NCBI GenBank assembly: GCA_028281865.1
Contig: JANQJB010000122.1
Location: 1 to 62,282, forward strand
Reading direction: 5' to 3'
Source of the DNA: Marinagarivorans sp.
GTDB taxonomy: Bacteria > Pseudomonadota > Gammaproteobacteria > Pseudomonadales > Cellvibrionaceae
DNA: 62,282 bases
The position numbers were made by a program, and so were the translations under genes. Shown piece by piece: positions 1 through 8,939 of this stretch (positions within the stretch are counted from its first letter, which is position 1; every line of letters starts with the position of its first letter). A model generated the notes under the pieces. It ran no database searches, had not been told where the DNA came from, and saw only the letters and a program-made list of their open reading frames with translations.

Positions 1-128
1 TCGAGACCTTTCTTAAAATAGAGTTGAGCGCGTTTCCCTCATTTAAAGTTTCATCTCTTCCTTATAAAGCGATCGCTATCGTATCTATGGCGAGCTGGAA
101 AGCATTGTTGAGCCTCGCTAACAATTAA
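1..128 (+). CDS. possible 3' end of an upstream gene (partial)
   Basis: The frame that ends in TAA at 126-128 is open to the left edge of the window and would encode the last 41 or so residues of a protein, ending in SMASWKALLSLANN. I do not recognise the family. An open frame of this length can occur by chance, so this is only a candidate; the strand agrees with the next two genes. The gap up to the palindrome at 179 holds nothing else I can name. Confidence 0.35.
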   Translation, partial: ETFLKIELSAFPSFKVSSLPYKAIAIVSMASWKALLSLANN

Positions 129-178
129 ACAAAAGATCAAGAAAAAAACTCAATATTAGGCGTATTTTCCCTTCCATT

Positions 179-202
179 ATATTTAACCATATGGTTAAAT
201 AT
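179..202. promoter_or_regulatory. 24-bp perfect palindrome, probable ArsR-family operator
   Basis: The 24 bases are perfectly self-complementary, with core AACCATATGGTT, and end four bases before the ATG of the ArsR-type gene. Dyads of this type next to the start of ArsR/SmtB genes are usual autoregulatory operators. Binding here would block the promoter or ribosome access of the repressor and its overlapping partner. The symmetry is seen directly; the role is inferred. Confidence 0.75.
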
Positions 203-206
203 TGGT

Positions 207-557
207 ATGAACTTAACTGACCGACAGCTCGATCGAGTTTTTCACGCGTTGGCCGACACAACGCGTCGTCAAATTTTAGAGCAAGTACAAACGCGCGAAT
301 TGACCGTTTCTGAAATAGCCGAGGCACATCAGATGAGCTTTCCGGCTATTACTAAACACCTGGGTGTACTTGAAGAAGCTGGTTTGTTAAAGCGAAAAAA
401 AATGGGGCGCAAACGACTCTGCCGGGTTGAGCGTGCACGGCTCACAGAGGCGCTTAATTGGTTGAAGGTTTACCAAGATTATTGGACTGATCAACTTGAT
501 AATTTAAAAACATTTGTTGAAACACATCAGCGTGTGGAGAGAAAAAAACATGAATAG
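207..557 (+). CDS. ArsR/SmtB-family winged-helix transcriptional regulator
   Basis: A 116-residue DNA-binding protein of usual family length. The N-terminal half has the typical order: a helix with FHALADTTRRQIL, then the helix-turn-helix around SEIAEAHQMSFPAITKHLGVLEEAGLL, then the wing KRKKMGRKRL. The Cys motif ELCVCD of metal-sensing members is missing and only one Cys is present, so this is probably a non-metal member of the SdpR type found beside AHSA1/SRPBCC proteins. The start is the ATG four bases after a 24-bp palindrome, so autoregulation is likely. The stop overlaps the next gene by eight bases, which implies translational coupling. The ligand is unknown. Confidence 0.9.
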   Translation: MNLTDRQLDRVFHALADTTRRQILEQVQTRELTVSEIAEAHQMSFPAITKHLGVLEEAGLLKRKKMGRKRLCRVERARLTEALNWLKVYQDYWTDQLDNLKTFVETHQRVERKKHE

Positions 558-996
558 CTCTGAAATAAAACTCGTTTTACAAAAAGAAATTAATGCCCCA
601 GTGGAAACAGTTTTTGACGCATGGACTAAGCCCGAACTTATTAGACAGTGGTTCGCTCCAGGCTCCGTAATGCGTGTTGAAAATGCTGAGGTAGACAAAC
701 AAGTAGGTGGTAACTATTTAATTCATATGCATGATCCGGAAGAGAAAAGTGATCACATCGTGTCGGGTACTTATGAAGAAATTGTCGAAAACGAAAAGCT
801 CGTATTTAATTGGAAGTGGAAAGATGGGGTTGATCGTACACAAGTCACGGTGGAGTTTTCGGCTGTCGATAGCGACAAAACGACAGTGACGTTGACGCAC
901 AAAGGCTTTAGCCAACAGGAATTTGCCGATAAACATAATCAAGGTTGGAATGGCTGTTTAGCTAATCTCGAAAAATTTTCAATTGAATTAGCTTAG
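550..996 (+). CDS. AHSA1/SRPBCC-domain protein
   Basis: A 148-residue single-domain START-like (SRPBCC) protein of the AHSA1 group. Recognisable pieces are the N-terminal strand and helix with EINAPVETVFDAWTKPELIRQWF, the middle GGNYLIHM and the C-terminal helix containing NQGWNGCLANLEKF. Such proteins form a hydrophobic pocket; in bacteria most are uncharacterised and very often sit directly behind an ArsR regulator, as here. I chose the ATG at 550, which overlaps the regulator's stop, rather than an in-frame upstream codon at 514 that lies inside the regulator. The pair probably forms a small stress- or ligand-responsive operon; the substrate cannot be read from sequence. Confidence 0.9.
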   Translation: MNSSEIKLVLQKEINAPVETVFDAWTKPELIRQWFAPGSVMRVENAEVDKQVGGNYLIHMHDPEEKSDHIVSGTYEEIVENEKLVFNWKWKDGVDRTQVTVEFSAVDSDKTTVTLTHKGFSQQEFADKHNQGWNGCLANLEKFSIELA

Positions 997-1073
997 ATGC
1001 ACGATTGGTCAGTTGAGCGTTTAGAAGGCCTCCAAGGTACGGTTAATTTTGCGAGCTTTTCACATCGGGCTTA

Positions 1074-4000
1074 TTAAGCCGGTGTGTCCACTGCTTCTCC
1101 CTTTATTGGACGATTTTGGCTGCGAGAGACGAATTCTTCTAAAGGTATTGGTCTGCCAATCGCATAACCCTGAATAAAATCCACGCCAATATTGCGTAGT
1201 GCTTGATATTGTTCTTGTGATTCCAAACCCTCGGCAACAACAGCGATATCGCGACAATGCGCAATGTTTGTTACAGCCTGAACGATAATGTGATTAACAT
1301 CATCGGTTGCAATACTGTGGCTAAATATACCGTCGATTTTAACAAGGTCTACTGACAGCTCTTTTAAATATGCCAGCGAGCTGGTTCCGGTTCCGAAATC
1401 ATCTAATGCGACAAGGCAACCTAGGTCGCGGGCATTTTTAATAAATTCTTTGGTTTTGACTAAGTTATACATGACCGCGGTTTCGGTTAGTTCAAAACAC
1501 AATTTATTAAATGGAAGAGCTAATTCGCGAACTGTTTTGGCGACCGTATTTAAATACTCGTTGTCACTGATCGTGTGTGATGACACATTGATATTAATAA
1601 TAGGTGAATCGCTACCGTTAAAATAAGACGACATCATATTGAGCACGTGACGCACAACCCAAAGGTCGATCCGTTTTATTACGCCATAACGTTCAGCTGC
1701 GGTGAGAAATTGGCTGGGTAATAAAAATTCTCCTTCCTGATTAAACATTCTAACTAGGGCTTCCCAGCGATTAGGGGTTTTTTCGTCAATCGAGCTAATT
1801 TCTTGAAAATAGACTCGCAGGCCTGAGTTTTCGAGCGCGTCGGAGATATCGGAAACGAGCGACATTTGCGAACGCTGTAATTCGAGCATATCGTTGTGTT
1901 TGCTGTGAACTTGAATTCGATTGCGACCCTGATCTTTTGCTGCATAACATGCGGCATCTGCATCGCTTAATACAGAAGCCACGTCTTCCGTACAGTCATC
2001 TATGAGCACTACGCCAATACTGACACCGATTTTGAATAGTTTGTTCTCCCAATAAAACGTATATTTTGTTACTTCTTCCAAAATGGTGTTAGCAATTTTT
2101 TCTGCTTCAAAAATAGGGCACTGCTCAAGCAAAATAGAAAATTCATCGCCACCCAATCTTGCCAATGTATCGCGTGAGCGGATATGGTTGCTAATCAACT
2201 GCGCTATTTGTTTAAGAAGTTGATCTCCTGCCAAATGTCCGCATGTATCGTTAACGACTTTAAATTGATCTAAGTCGAGATAGAGAAGTGTCGAGTTTCC
2301 TCCTGAATCATGGGAATGATTGATGCTCCGTTGAATTCGATTTTCCATTTCCTTGCGATTAACAAGTCCTGTTAGTGCGTCATGTTTGGCGCTCCAGAGC
2401 AATTGATTTAAATGCGATTGCCTTTCTGTTACATCCTTAAACGTTATCAGTGCAACGGTCGAATGTTCGGTGCTAAAAGAGTTAATCGGGATTAGCGTAA
2501 GTTCAACAAGTCGCTCTTCTCCATAACGGGTTTTCAGCGTGTAAAATGTATCTTTGGGAGCAAAGCGAAAACCCTCGGTACGTGTTTTGTCGAGTGAGTC
2601 TATTAATTGAAAGTCGCCGTCCTGATCGAGTATTTTAAGATAGTCTTGGACGTTTTTACCGATTACCTCGTTTGCGCTCCACTGCAGCAAGTTTTCTGCT
2701 GCAGGGTTCATATATTCCACACGATAATTTTCGTCAAGTCTTACGACACCTTCCGACAGCGATGCCAAGGTCATCTGCGCGATATCTTTTTCCATCGCAA
2801 GCGCGCGCTGGGCGGAAATAATATGCGTAATATCGTAGAAAGCAATTACGATACCATCGCGTTCTAAAGAATTGTTGATATAAGGGGAAAAGCTACAACG
2901 AAAATGGCTTCCACCAATAGCGTATTCCGCTTCTTTTACTTGTTGTTCACTAATGGCTGTTGCTGCGGTTTCACGAAGGTCCGGCATCGAGTGATGCCAT
3001 TGAATAGAAAAAATTATATCGTCAATTCGAATTCGACTTGTATCGGCTAATATCGAACAACGTTTGGTAAAACGCTGAATGCGAAATTCCATATCAAGCA
3101 CAAATACTGGAACATCGAGTGATTCCTGAATATTAAAAATATCACTGGCTAAGCGTTCCTGTTCGTAGTTTTTATTTTTAAGCTCATCGTTAACGGTGAC
3201 GAGCTCTTCGTTGGTTGAGTGCAGCTCCTCGTTAATGGTTTGTAGTTCTTCGTTTGTGCTTTGATATTCCTCGTTTGAAGACTGTAGTTCCTCATTATAT
3301 AAATTTAACTGTTCGTTGGCGGTCTCTAGCTCCTCGATAACGGTTTGCAAATTCTCCCTTGTAGCAGTTAACTCTTCCTCCAGTTCGAGCACGGCACCTT
3401 CATCTTTACGCAGCGAGTGTGTATTTTCGTTATTTTGTTTCTCGTTGTGTTTCAATAAGCAGACCAGAAGCCAACCTGGTTTGTCTGGATGATAATGACT
3501 TATCTCGATTCGAACGGTGCTTGATACCCCATCAATTGACAATTCTTTTGTTAAATGCGTTTTTCCGTTAACTGAGCGTCTTGTACGAAATAAAATCGCG
3601 CGCATTTCTGCACGTAATTCCGGTACTATCCGCGAAATAATACTTTGGCTGTTAAACCCTTGTATATCGGATATGAAGTCTTTGGCATCACCAACGGCAA
3701 AGATAATTTCATTGGATTCATTTATAACCAGCGATGCCAGTAACATCGCTTTGATTAATGCTCGATATGTTTCAATTTCATAATCGAAATTTTGCTGTTT
3801 TTGTGGGACAAGCGCTACATTGCTGGTGCGGACAGACTTAAAACGAATGAGTTTAGGGCTTTGGTAAGACTCGTTGGCTTTTTCATAGATTTTGCTTTGT
3901 TCATCGACCACTTTAAACGAACTGTTCGTTTTTAAGGTTTCTGCGCTTCCCAGAAATAAAATACCGCTTGGGACGAGTGCGTAGTTAAATAGCTGCGATA

Positions 4001-5255
4001 AATCTTCTTGTATGATGTTATTGACGTATATCAGCAGGTTGCGACAAGAAATAAGGTTCACTCGGCTGAAAGGTGGGTCTGAAAGTAGGTTGTGAACTGA
4101 AAAGACTACGCGATCTCGGATAGCAGGCTTTACCTCTAAGCTAGAGTTGTCCTCTTGGCAATACAGCTCTTTAAATTTATCGGGTAAGTCAACACTTTTA
4201 TCCAAACCAAAAGATGCTGTTCGCGCTTCCGCTACTGCTTGTTTAGAAATATCAGTGGCGAATACTTTAAATGCTGTATTGAGTTTGTTGTTACGAATAA
4301 TGTCGTCGACAATCATTGCAAGGGTATAGGCTTCTTCCCCTGTAGAACATCCAGGTACCCAAATTCTAAATTCTGGAAAATTCCCAGAACAAAGTTTTTT
4401 TTCTAACACACGGGTTAACTGGTCAAAAGCTTTTACATCGCGATAAAAAGCGCTAACGTGGATAAATGCATTTTGAACAAATGCGTGTACTTCTTCGGTA
4501 TTGTTTTTGATATACGTGAAATAGTCCGTGGGTGTTTCGATCCGCTTGAGCGCCATGCGCCGATTAATGCGACGTATAATGGTTGATTTGCGATAATTGG
4601 CAAAATCAATGTTAGAGCTCTTGGCGAAATAATCGATAATCTCCTTAAAGATATCTTGGTTTTTAGGGTTTGTAACGATTTCCGAGTCTTTTTTTATGAC
4701 TTGATCGAGATAGCGAGCAATTTCGTCGGGTGAGCCAACAAAATCGAGCATATTTGCTTCAATTGCGGCGTTAGGCATGCTGTCGTAAGCGGAGCTTTCT
4801 GGGCTCTGTGCAATTGCAACACCACCACTTGCTAAAATTGCTTGCAAGCCTAAAGCGCCATCCGACCCTGATCCCGATAACACAATACCTATGGTGCGAG
4901 ACTCAAAGTTCTGCGAAACAGAAACAAAACAATGGTTGATATTAGGTTTAGCGTAGATCTGGTTTTCACTCTTAATTAGCTTGGCGCTTCTGCCATCGAA
5001 TTCTATATTGTTTCCTGCGGGAGTAACGTACATTTTTCCCGCTTCTAGGCTCATACCGTTTTTAACTTCGGTAACAGGCATTGTTGTGTCACGTGAAAGT
5101 ATATCGACTAGCATACTTTTGTGCTTTGGAGACAAGTGCTGGCAAATCACATAGCATGTATTTTCAGGTGTCAGTTTGGGGAGCAGTAGTTGCAGAGATT
5201 CGAGCCCCCCTGCAGAGGAACCAATGACGACAACATAGATATCTGAATTTTTCAT
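1074..5255 (-). CDS. CheB-CheR-coiled coil-PAS-GGDEF-EAL hybrid signalling protein
   Basis: A 1393-residue cytoplasmic signalling protein. Residues 7-190 are a CheB-type methylesterase with the triad Ser14 (GSSAGG), His40 (QHLSPKH) and Asp132 (GSGSDG), without a receiver domain. Residues 200-440 are a CheR-type methyltransferase, with the SAM loop WVPGCSTGEEAYTLA near 299 and SCRNLLIYV near 403. A long heptad region rich in EEL/TNEEL follows (about 605-695), then PAS-type sensor segments. Next come GGDEF (1035-1039) with an RxxD inhibitory site (RSRD) and an EAL domain (EAL at 1165-1167, also DDFGTGTSSL and VVAEGLE). All catalytic signatures are intact, so both making and breaking c-di-GMP is possible. 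An AAGGAAGG ribosome site precedes the ATG. The gene lies 41 bases after a BLUF gene, its likely light input. No other che genes are in the window. Confidence 0.93.
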   Translation of the reverse strand: MKNSDIYVVVIGSSAGGLESLQLLLPKLTPENTCYVICQHLSPKHKSMLVDILSRDTTMPVTEVKNGMSLEAGKMYVTPAGNNIEFDGRSAKLIKSENQIYAKPNINHCFVSVSQNFESRTIGIVLSGSGSDGALGLQAILASGGVAIAQSPESSAYDSMPNAAIEANMLDFVGSPDEIARYLDQVIKKDSEIVTNPKNQDIFKEIIDYFAKSSNIDFANYRKSTIIRRINRRMALKRIETPTDYFTYIKNNTEEVHAFVQNAFIHVSAFYRDVKAFDQLTRVLEKKLCSGNFPEFRIWVPGCSTGEEAYTLAMIVDDIIRNNKLNTAFKVFATDISKQAVAEARTASFGLDKSVDLPDKFKELYCQEDNSSLEVKPAIRDRVVFSVHNLLSDPPFSRVNLISCRNLLIYVNNIIQEDLSQLFNYALVPSGILFLGSAETLKTNSSFKVVDEQSKIYEKANESYQSPKLIRFKSVRTSNVALVPQKQQNFDYEIETYRALIKAMLLASLVINESNEIIFAVGDAKDFISDIQGFNSQSIISRIVPELRAEMRAILFRTRRSVNGKTHLTKELSIDGVSSTVRIEISHYHPDKPGWLLVCLLKHNEKQNNENTHSLRKDEGAVLELEEELTATRENLQTVIEELETANEQLNLYNEELQSSNEEYQSTNEELQTINEELHSTNEELVTVNDELKNKNYEQERLASDIFNIQESLDVPVFVLDMEFRIQRFTKRCSILADTSRIRIDDIIFSIQWHHSMPDLRETAATAISEQQVKEAEYAIGGSHFRCSFSPYINNSLERDGIVIAFYDITHIISAQRALAMEKDIAQMTLASLSEGVVRLDENYRVEYMNPAAENLLQWSANEVIGKNVQDYLKILDQDGDFQLIDSLDKTRTEGFRFAPKDTFYTLKTRYGEERLVELTLIPINSFSTEHSTVALITFKDVTERQSHLNQLLWSAKHDALTGLVNRKEMENRIQRSINHSHDSGGNSTLLYLDLDQFKVVNDTCGHLAGDQLLKQIAQLISNHIRSRDTLARLGGDEFSILLEQCPIFEAEKIANTILEEVTKYTFYWENKLFKIGVSIGVVLIDDCTEDVASVLSDADAACYAAKDQGRNRIQVHSKHNDMLELQRSQMSLVSDISDALENSGLRVYFQEISSIDEKTPNRWEALVRMFNQEGEFLLPSQFLTAAERYGVIKRIDLWVVRHVLNMMSSYFNGSDSPIININVSSHTISDNEYLNTVAKTVRELALPFNKLCFELTETAVMYNLVKTKEFIKNARDLGCLVALDDFGTGTSSLAYLKELSVDLVKIDGIFSHSIATDDVNHIIVQAVTNIAHCRDIAVVAEGLESQEQYQALRNIGVDFIQGYAIGRPIPLEEFVSRSQNRPIKGEAVDTPA

Positions 5256-5296
5256 TTACCTTCCTTCGCCACGCACTTACCAGTCAGCCGAGCGAT

Positions 5297-5734
5297 TCAA
5301 CTAAATTTTCGAAAATGCAATAAAAGCTCTATGGCTTGTCCAGACATTTGAGAAATTTCACCGACGTCATAATCGCGGTGAAGAAAACGGGTAAAGCCGG
5401 GCAGTTTAGAGCTATCTGAATCGTCCAAGCGCTGAAAACCCATAGCCCAGTTTTCAAATTTACGCTCATGGCTGTGCCCCTGGTGCAGTGTCTTTACACG
5501 AAAATGCCGTTTATCACGACCAATATCTTCGTAAAGCTTGAGTACATTTTCCTTGCAACCTTCAAGCAGTTGTAAAAAGGATTGATCTTTGTAAAGTAAC
5601 ATTCCGGTAACAGACAGTGTTTTGTTTCGGTCACGAGCTTCTACAAGCAAATCTTTTAGTAGTTGTTCGTTAAACAAACGAATTGCGGTAGAAACGTAAA
5701 CAAGCTCGTATAAAATACCCGTATTATTATTCAT
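5297..5734 (-). CDS. BLUF-domain blue-light sensor
   Basis: A 145-residue stand-alone BLUF (FAD-binding blue-light) protein. The residues that make the photocycle are present: Tyr13 in ELVYVS, Asn37 in RDRNKT, Gln55 in SFLQLLEG, and Trp96/Met98 in ENWAMGF, at the spacing of Slr1694/AppA-type domains. There is no fused output domain; about 45 residues of helical tail follow. Stand-alone BLUF proteins act by binding a partner, and the immediate downstream gene on the same strand encodes a CheB-CheR-PAS-GGDEF-EAL protein, the obvious candidate. Start is the ATG at 5734, with a weak GGAAAAA upstream. Family assignment is firm; the partner is inference. Confidence 0.93.
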   Translation of the reverse strand: MNNNTGILYELVYVSTAIRLFNEQLLKDLLVEARDRNKTLSVTGMLLYKDQSFLQLLEGCKENVLKLYEDIGRDKRHFRVKTLHQGHSHERKFENWAMGFQRLDDSDSSKLPGFTRFLHRDYDVGEISQMSGQAIELLLHFRKFS

Positions 5735-6613
5735 GTTTTTCCACAGTTATTATTTTCACATCTCAAGTTTTAGGACAAAAAGTTTTCGCGCAGTACAACT
5801 CCTGTTGATAAAAGTCTGCTTCTACCAGCTAAGCTTCGTCGCCAAGAAAGCTAAGATTTCCTTTGCTAACCGTAACGAAAAACTTATACAAAGCAAAAAA
5901 TATCGAAACCCATTAAAAGTGCGATGATATTGTGTGACAAATTGCCACCGAATTGGAGAAAGTATAAGACTAAAATTTGATTTGGCCATATATTATTAAC
6001 ACTTTAAATAAATTTAATGCTTTATTTGTCGCGTAAATCATTGCTTATTGGTTCGACAACAACTCTTTGCTGTGAATTTCGCTTAGAGTGTTTCAATAAA
6101 TGGTCACTTTTGAAAAGCTAATGTGTTTAGCTCAGGAGTTTTTCCGCTTCGGAGAGCGAAATGATTTTTGATATTCGCAATCACAGACAGATTGAAATGC
6201 CTTTTATGTTTTGGCAATTGAGCTTTGCATCCGTTTAACCAAGCTTTAGGACCTAGGGATGACCCACATTGGCACACAATTCAAAAGCAGTTAAACCCGA
6301 GATCATTCGATACTTGGAAATAGTTCGGGTAGTTCTAGAGCTAATAGGCCAACACCACGTGGGTTCCAAAGTTAGTTCCAGTTCACAATTTTTCCGCAAA
6401 AGCGATTTTTTGCCTGTCATACATTGCACTAGCTGCCCAGGTTTTGACCCCTTTATAGTCAATTTGCTGTTAAAGCGTGTTATTCTCCGCGGTTTGCATA
6501 ATCAAGCTAATAAAAACGGCGAATTTGCTACACAGCGAGCGGATTACCGATGAAACAAGTTGAAAATTTTATCATTAAAATCAAACAGTTATTGTAAATT
6601 ACGGTTAATTCAA
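5735..6613. other. long gene-poor interval before the cellulase
   Basis: AT-rich interval between the divergent BLUF gene and the GH5 gene. It must hold both promoters, but I cannot place either with confidence. An ORF of 94 codons at 6269-6553 has no ribosome site and no recognisable family. A 15-codon frame starts at 6550 and overlaps the 5' end of the cellulase leader; it could be chance or a leader peptide. No c-di-GMP riboswitch pattern was found. Confidence 0.5.
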
Positions 6614-8314
6614 ATGGCTATAGGAAATCTGAGATCAGCATTACAACATGCGCTTTATCAGTTTGCGCTTGTTACAGTTATTGCAAGTGTGCTTTCTGCT
6701 TGTGGCGGTGGAGAAGAACCCAAACCATCCTCTAGTTCCAGCACAAGCAGCTCTTCATCAAGCTCAAGCAGTTCATCATCGAGCTCTTCCAGCTCCAGCA
6801 GTAGTTCGTCGAGTTCAAGCAGTTCCTCAAGTTCATCCAGTTCAAGCAGCTCATCAAGCTCAAGTAGTTCTTCATCCGGAGCGGTGGGAACCATGATTGG
6901 TGAAACCATTCGTGGCGACAGTTTGAATATGGCTGAATCTGATGGTTTCGGGTTATATCCTGTTCCAGGTCAGAACCAGCAATATATTGGCGGCTTTGAA
7001 GTAGGCACGCATGCGTGTTTTGACAATATCGATATGACGGGAGTAAAGAGTATCAGTGTTGCCTATGCGCGCGATGCGAATGTTGTTTCGACCACTGGAC
7101 GTTTTGCCGTTTTGTGGGGAGGCTCTAACTTAGAAGTTGATACTATCTTGACTGAAAAGGTAACGCTAAATACTTCGGGGTGGGAGAACTTCCAGGATCT
7201 CAAAGTGGGTCTTGAAAAAACCGTTGATGGAATTGGGCTTCTCTGCTTTTATGGTTTGGCAGGCAATGGAATATTAAACCTTAGAGACTTTACGCTTTTG
7301 GCTGAGACTGGCGAGAGCGACGGAATCACATTTGTCAGCGAACCCGTGCCGAACGGTCCGGCCGTCGATAAAATTACTGTTGAAAACGGTCAGGTAAAGT
7401 TTGGCGGTGAGACTAAGAGTTACGCGGGCGTTAGCATGTTTTGGTCGTCAGGAAAATTTAGTGCTGATATTTTTTATACCAAGGAGATGGTCGCGTGGCT
7501 TAAGGAAGAGTGGGATACTAAGCTTATCCGGGCTGCACTAGCTGTTGACGATGATAAGCCTAACGGGAAACCACTTAATGAACTCGGTGGATATATCACC
7601 AACCCCTATGTTAATAAGTTAAAAGTTGAAACTGTCGTCAACGCTGCGATCGAAAATGGCATGTACGTGATAATCGATTGGCATGCACATAAAGCTGAGG
7701 ATTACAAAGAAGAAGCTATAAGCTTTTTTCAGGAAATGGCGAATAAATATGGTGGTTACGACAACGTAATATATGAAGTTTATAATGAGCCGGTTTTTAC
7801 CGACTGGAATCAAATTAAGTCGTATGCCGAAGATGTTATCGCCGCCATTCGAGCGATAGACCCTGATAATCTCATTATTGTTGGTACACGTTTTTACTCG
7901 CAAGAAGTTGATGTGGCCGCTCAGTCGCCAATTACAAATTACGATAATATTGCTTATACACTGCATTTTTATGCTGCGACCCACAAGCAAAACTTGAGAA
8001 GCAAGGCGCAAACCGCTCTCGATAGAGGAATCGCTTTATTTGTCACTGAGTGGGGAACGATTGAAGCAAGCGGAAATGGTAATGTCGATTGTAACTCGGT
8101 CGACGAATGGATGTCCTTTTTACACGACAATAATATTAGTCATGTGAATTGGGCGGTAAGCGATTTAAACCAAGGCTCAGCTATGGTCAAAAAAGGTGGC
8201 AGCATATTTGGTGGTTGGCCGGATCAGGACTTAACGGACTCTGGTAAAAAAGTTAAAGCGATATTACAAAATTGGGGTCCAAACTATAATTTGAAAACAT
8301 GTGACGTTCGTTGA
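6614..8314 (+). CDS. lipoprotein endoglucanase, glycoside hydrolase family 5
   Basis: A 566-residue secreted, lipid-anchored cellulase. A signal peptide ends in the lipobox LSAC (Cys about residue 34), so it is attached to the outer membrane. Residues 39-88 are a poly-serine linker, 49 Ser plus one Thr. About 90-235 form a beta-rich module resembling a CBM6-type carbohydrate-binding domain (weaker call). The GH5 catalytic domain follows, with the acid/base Glu392 in YNEP and the nucleophile Glu479 in VTEWGT, plus DWHAH and HFYAATHK as substrate-binding strands. It should cut beta-1,4-glucan at the cell surface. I chose the ATG at 6614 because it leaves a normal signal peptide; a TTG at 6560 is in frame. 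A strong terminator follows. Confidence 0.92.
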   Translation: MAIGNLRSALQHALYQFALVTVIASVLSACGGGEEPKPSSSSSTSSSSSSSSSSSSSSSSSSSSSSSSSSSSSSSSSSSSSSSSSSSSGAVGTMIGETIRGDSLNMAESDGFGLYPVPGQNQQYIGGFEVGTHACFDNIDMTGVKSISVAYARDANVVSTTGRFAVLWGGSNLEVDTILTEKVTLNTSGWENFQDLKVGLEKTVDGIGLLCFYGLAGNGILNLRDFTLLAETGESDGITFVSEPVPNGPAVDKITVENGQVKFGGETKSYAGVSMFWSSGKFSADIFYTKEMVAWLKEEWDTKLIRAALAVDDDKPNGKPLNELGGYITNPYVNKLKVETVVNAAIENGMYVIIDWHAHKAEDYKEEAISFFQEMANKYGGYDNVIYEVYNEPVFTDWNQIKSYAEDVIAAIRAIDPDNLIIVGTRFYSQEVDVAAQSPITNYDNIAYTLHFYAATHKQNLRSKAQTALDRGIALFVTEWGTIEASGNGNVDCNSVDEWMSFLHDNNISHVNWAVSDLNQGSAMVKKGGSIFGGWPDQDLTDSGKKVKAILQNWGPNYNLKTCDVR

Positions 8315-8342
8315 TCTGACGCAACTGTTTTTTATTTAGACG

Positions 8343-8374
8343 AAACCCCGGCATATATTGTCGGGGTTTTTTTT
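8343..8374 (+). terminator. intrinsic terminator after the cellulase gene
   Basis: Stem AAACCCCG / CGGGGTTT (8343-8350 with 8362-8369) around an 11-base loop, running into eight T. Ends the monocistronic GH5 transcript. Confidence 0.9.
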
Positions 8375-8451
8375 GTTCTTTTCAGTGTTAAAATTAAAGT
8401 TCGCAAATATAAGTCTACTTGATAAAGAAATAAAAAACGTGGAGACGACTT

Positions 8452-8913
8452 ATGAATACCCAACAATTACTTGCGCTAGAACAAGAAATTCAATTTGAAT
8501 CATTTAACGAAGAAACTGCGTGGAGACTAGGTAGTATTCTTGTAAACGCAGCAAACAGTAAATCTCTACCAGTTGCGATTGATATCAGTGTTAACGGTAG
8601 GCAATTGTTTTTCCACTCCCTTAGCGGTGCCCCCGCAGATTTATGGCATTGGATTCAACGGAAAATTCGTTTAGTCAACAGAGTTGGACATAGCTCTATG
8701 TACATTAGTTGTTTGCTAAATGAAAAAAATACAACGATTGAAAAAGAGTTGTTAATACCTGAGTCGGAATTTGCACCCCATGGCGGATGTTTTCCGATTA
8801 TTATTCGAGGAACTGGAATAATTGGAACCGTTACAGTTTCTGGCTTACCGCAAGAAGAAGATCATGAATTGGTAGTAAGCGGTATTCGGGCATTTTTAGC
8901 GCAGTTGCGCTAG
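8452..8913 (+). CDS. UPF0303 family protein (heme-degrading-domain fold)
   Basis: A 153-residue cytoplasmic protein matching UPF0303: an N-terminal helix with FNEETAWRLGS, the strand LPVAIDISVNGRQLFF, the basic stretch RRK-like WIQRKIRLVNR, and the C-terminal signature FAPHGGCFPI followed by TVTVSGLPQEEDHELV. The family is related to the HbpS/GlcG fold, annotated as heme-degrading domain, but the molecular function of UPF0303 members is not settled. The ATG is preceded by GGAGACG. It is monocistronic and converges on the chemoreceptor gene 26 bases downstream. Confidence 0.88.
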   Translation: MNTQQLLALEQEIQFESFNEETAWRLGSILVNAANSKSLPVAIDISVNGRQLFFHSLSGAPADLWHWIQRKIRLVNRVGHSSMYISCLLNEKNTTIEKELLIPESEFAPHGGCFPIIIRGTGIIGTVTVSGLPQEEDHELVVSGIRAFLAQLR

Positions 8914-8939
8914 AGCCTATTACGGCACAACCTGCAGCA

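Noticed and set aside
6120-6180. Possible c-di-GMP riboswitch before the cellulase
   Set aside because: Only a small imperfect stem around CGCTTCGGAGAGCG; none of the conserved GEMM segments is present.
6269-6553. 94-codon frame before the cellulase
   Set aside because: No ribosome site, no recognisable domain, composition like the surrounding non-coding DNA.
6648-6909. Frames on both strands over the poly-Ser linker
   Set aside because: Low-complexity shadows (Gln/Ala/Val-rich or Leu/Glu-rich) of the serine codons.
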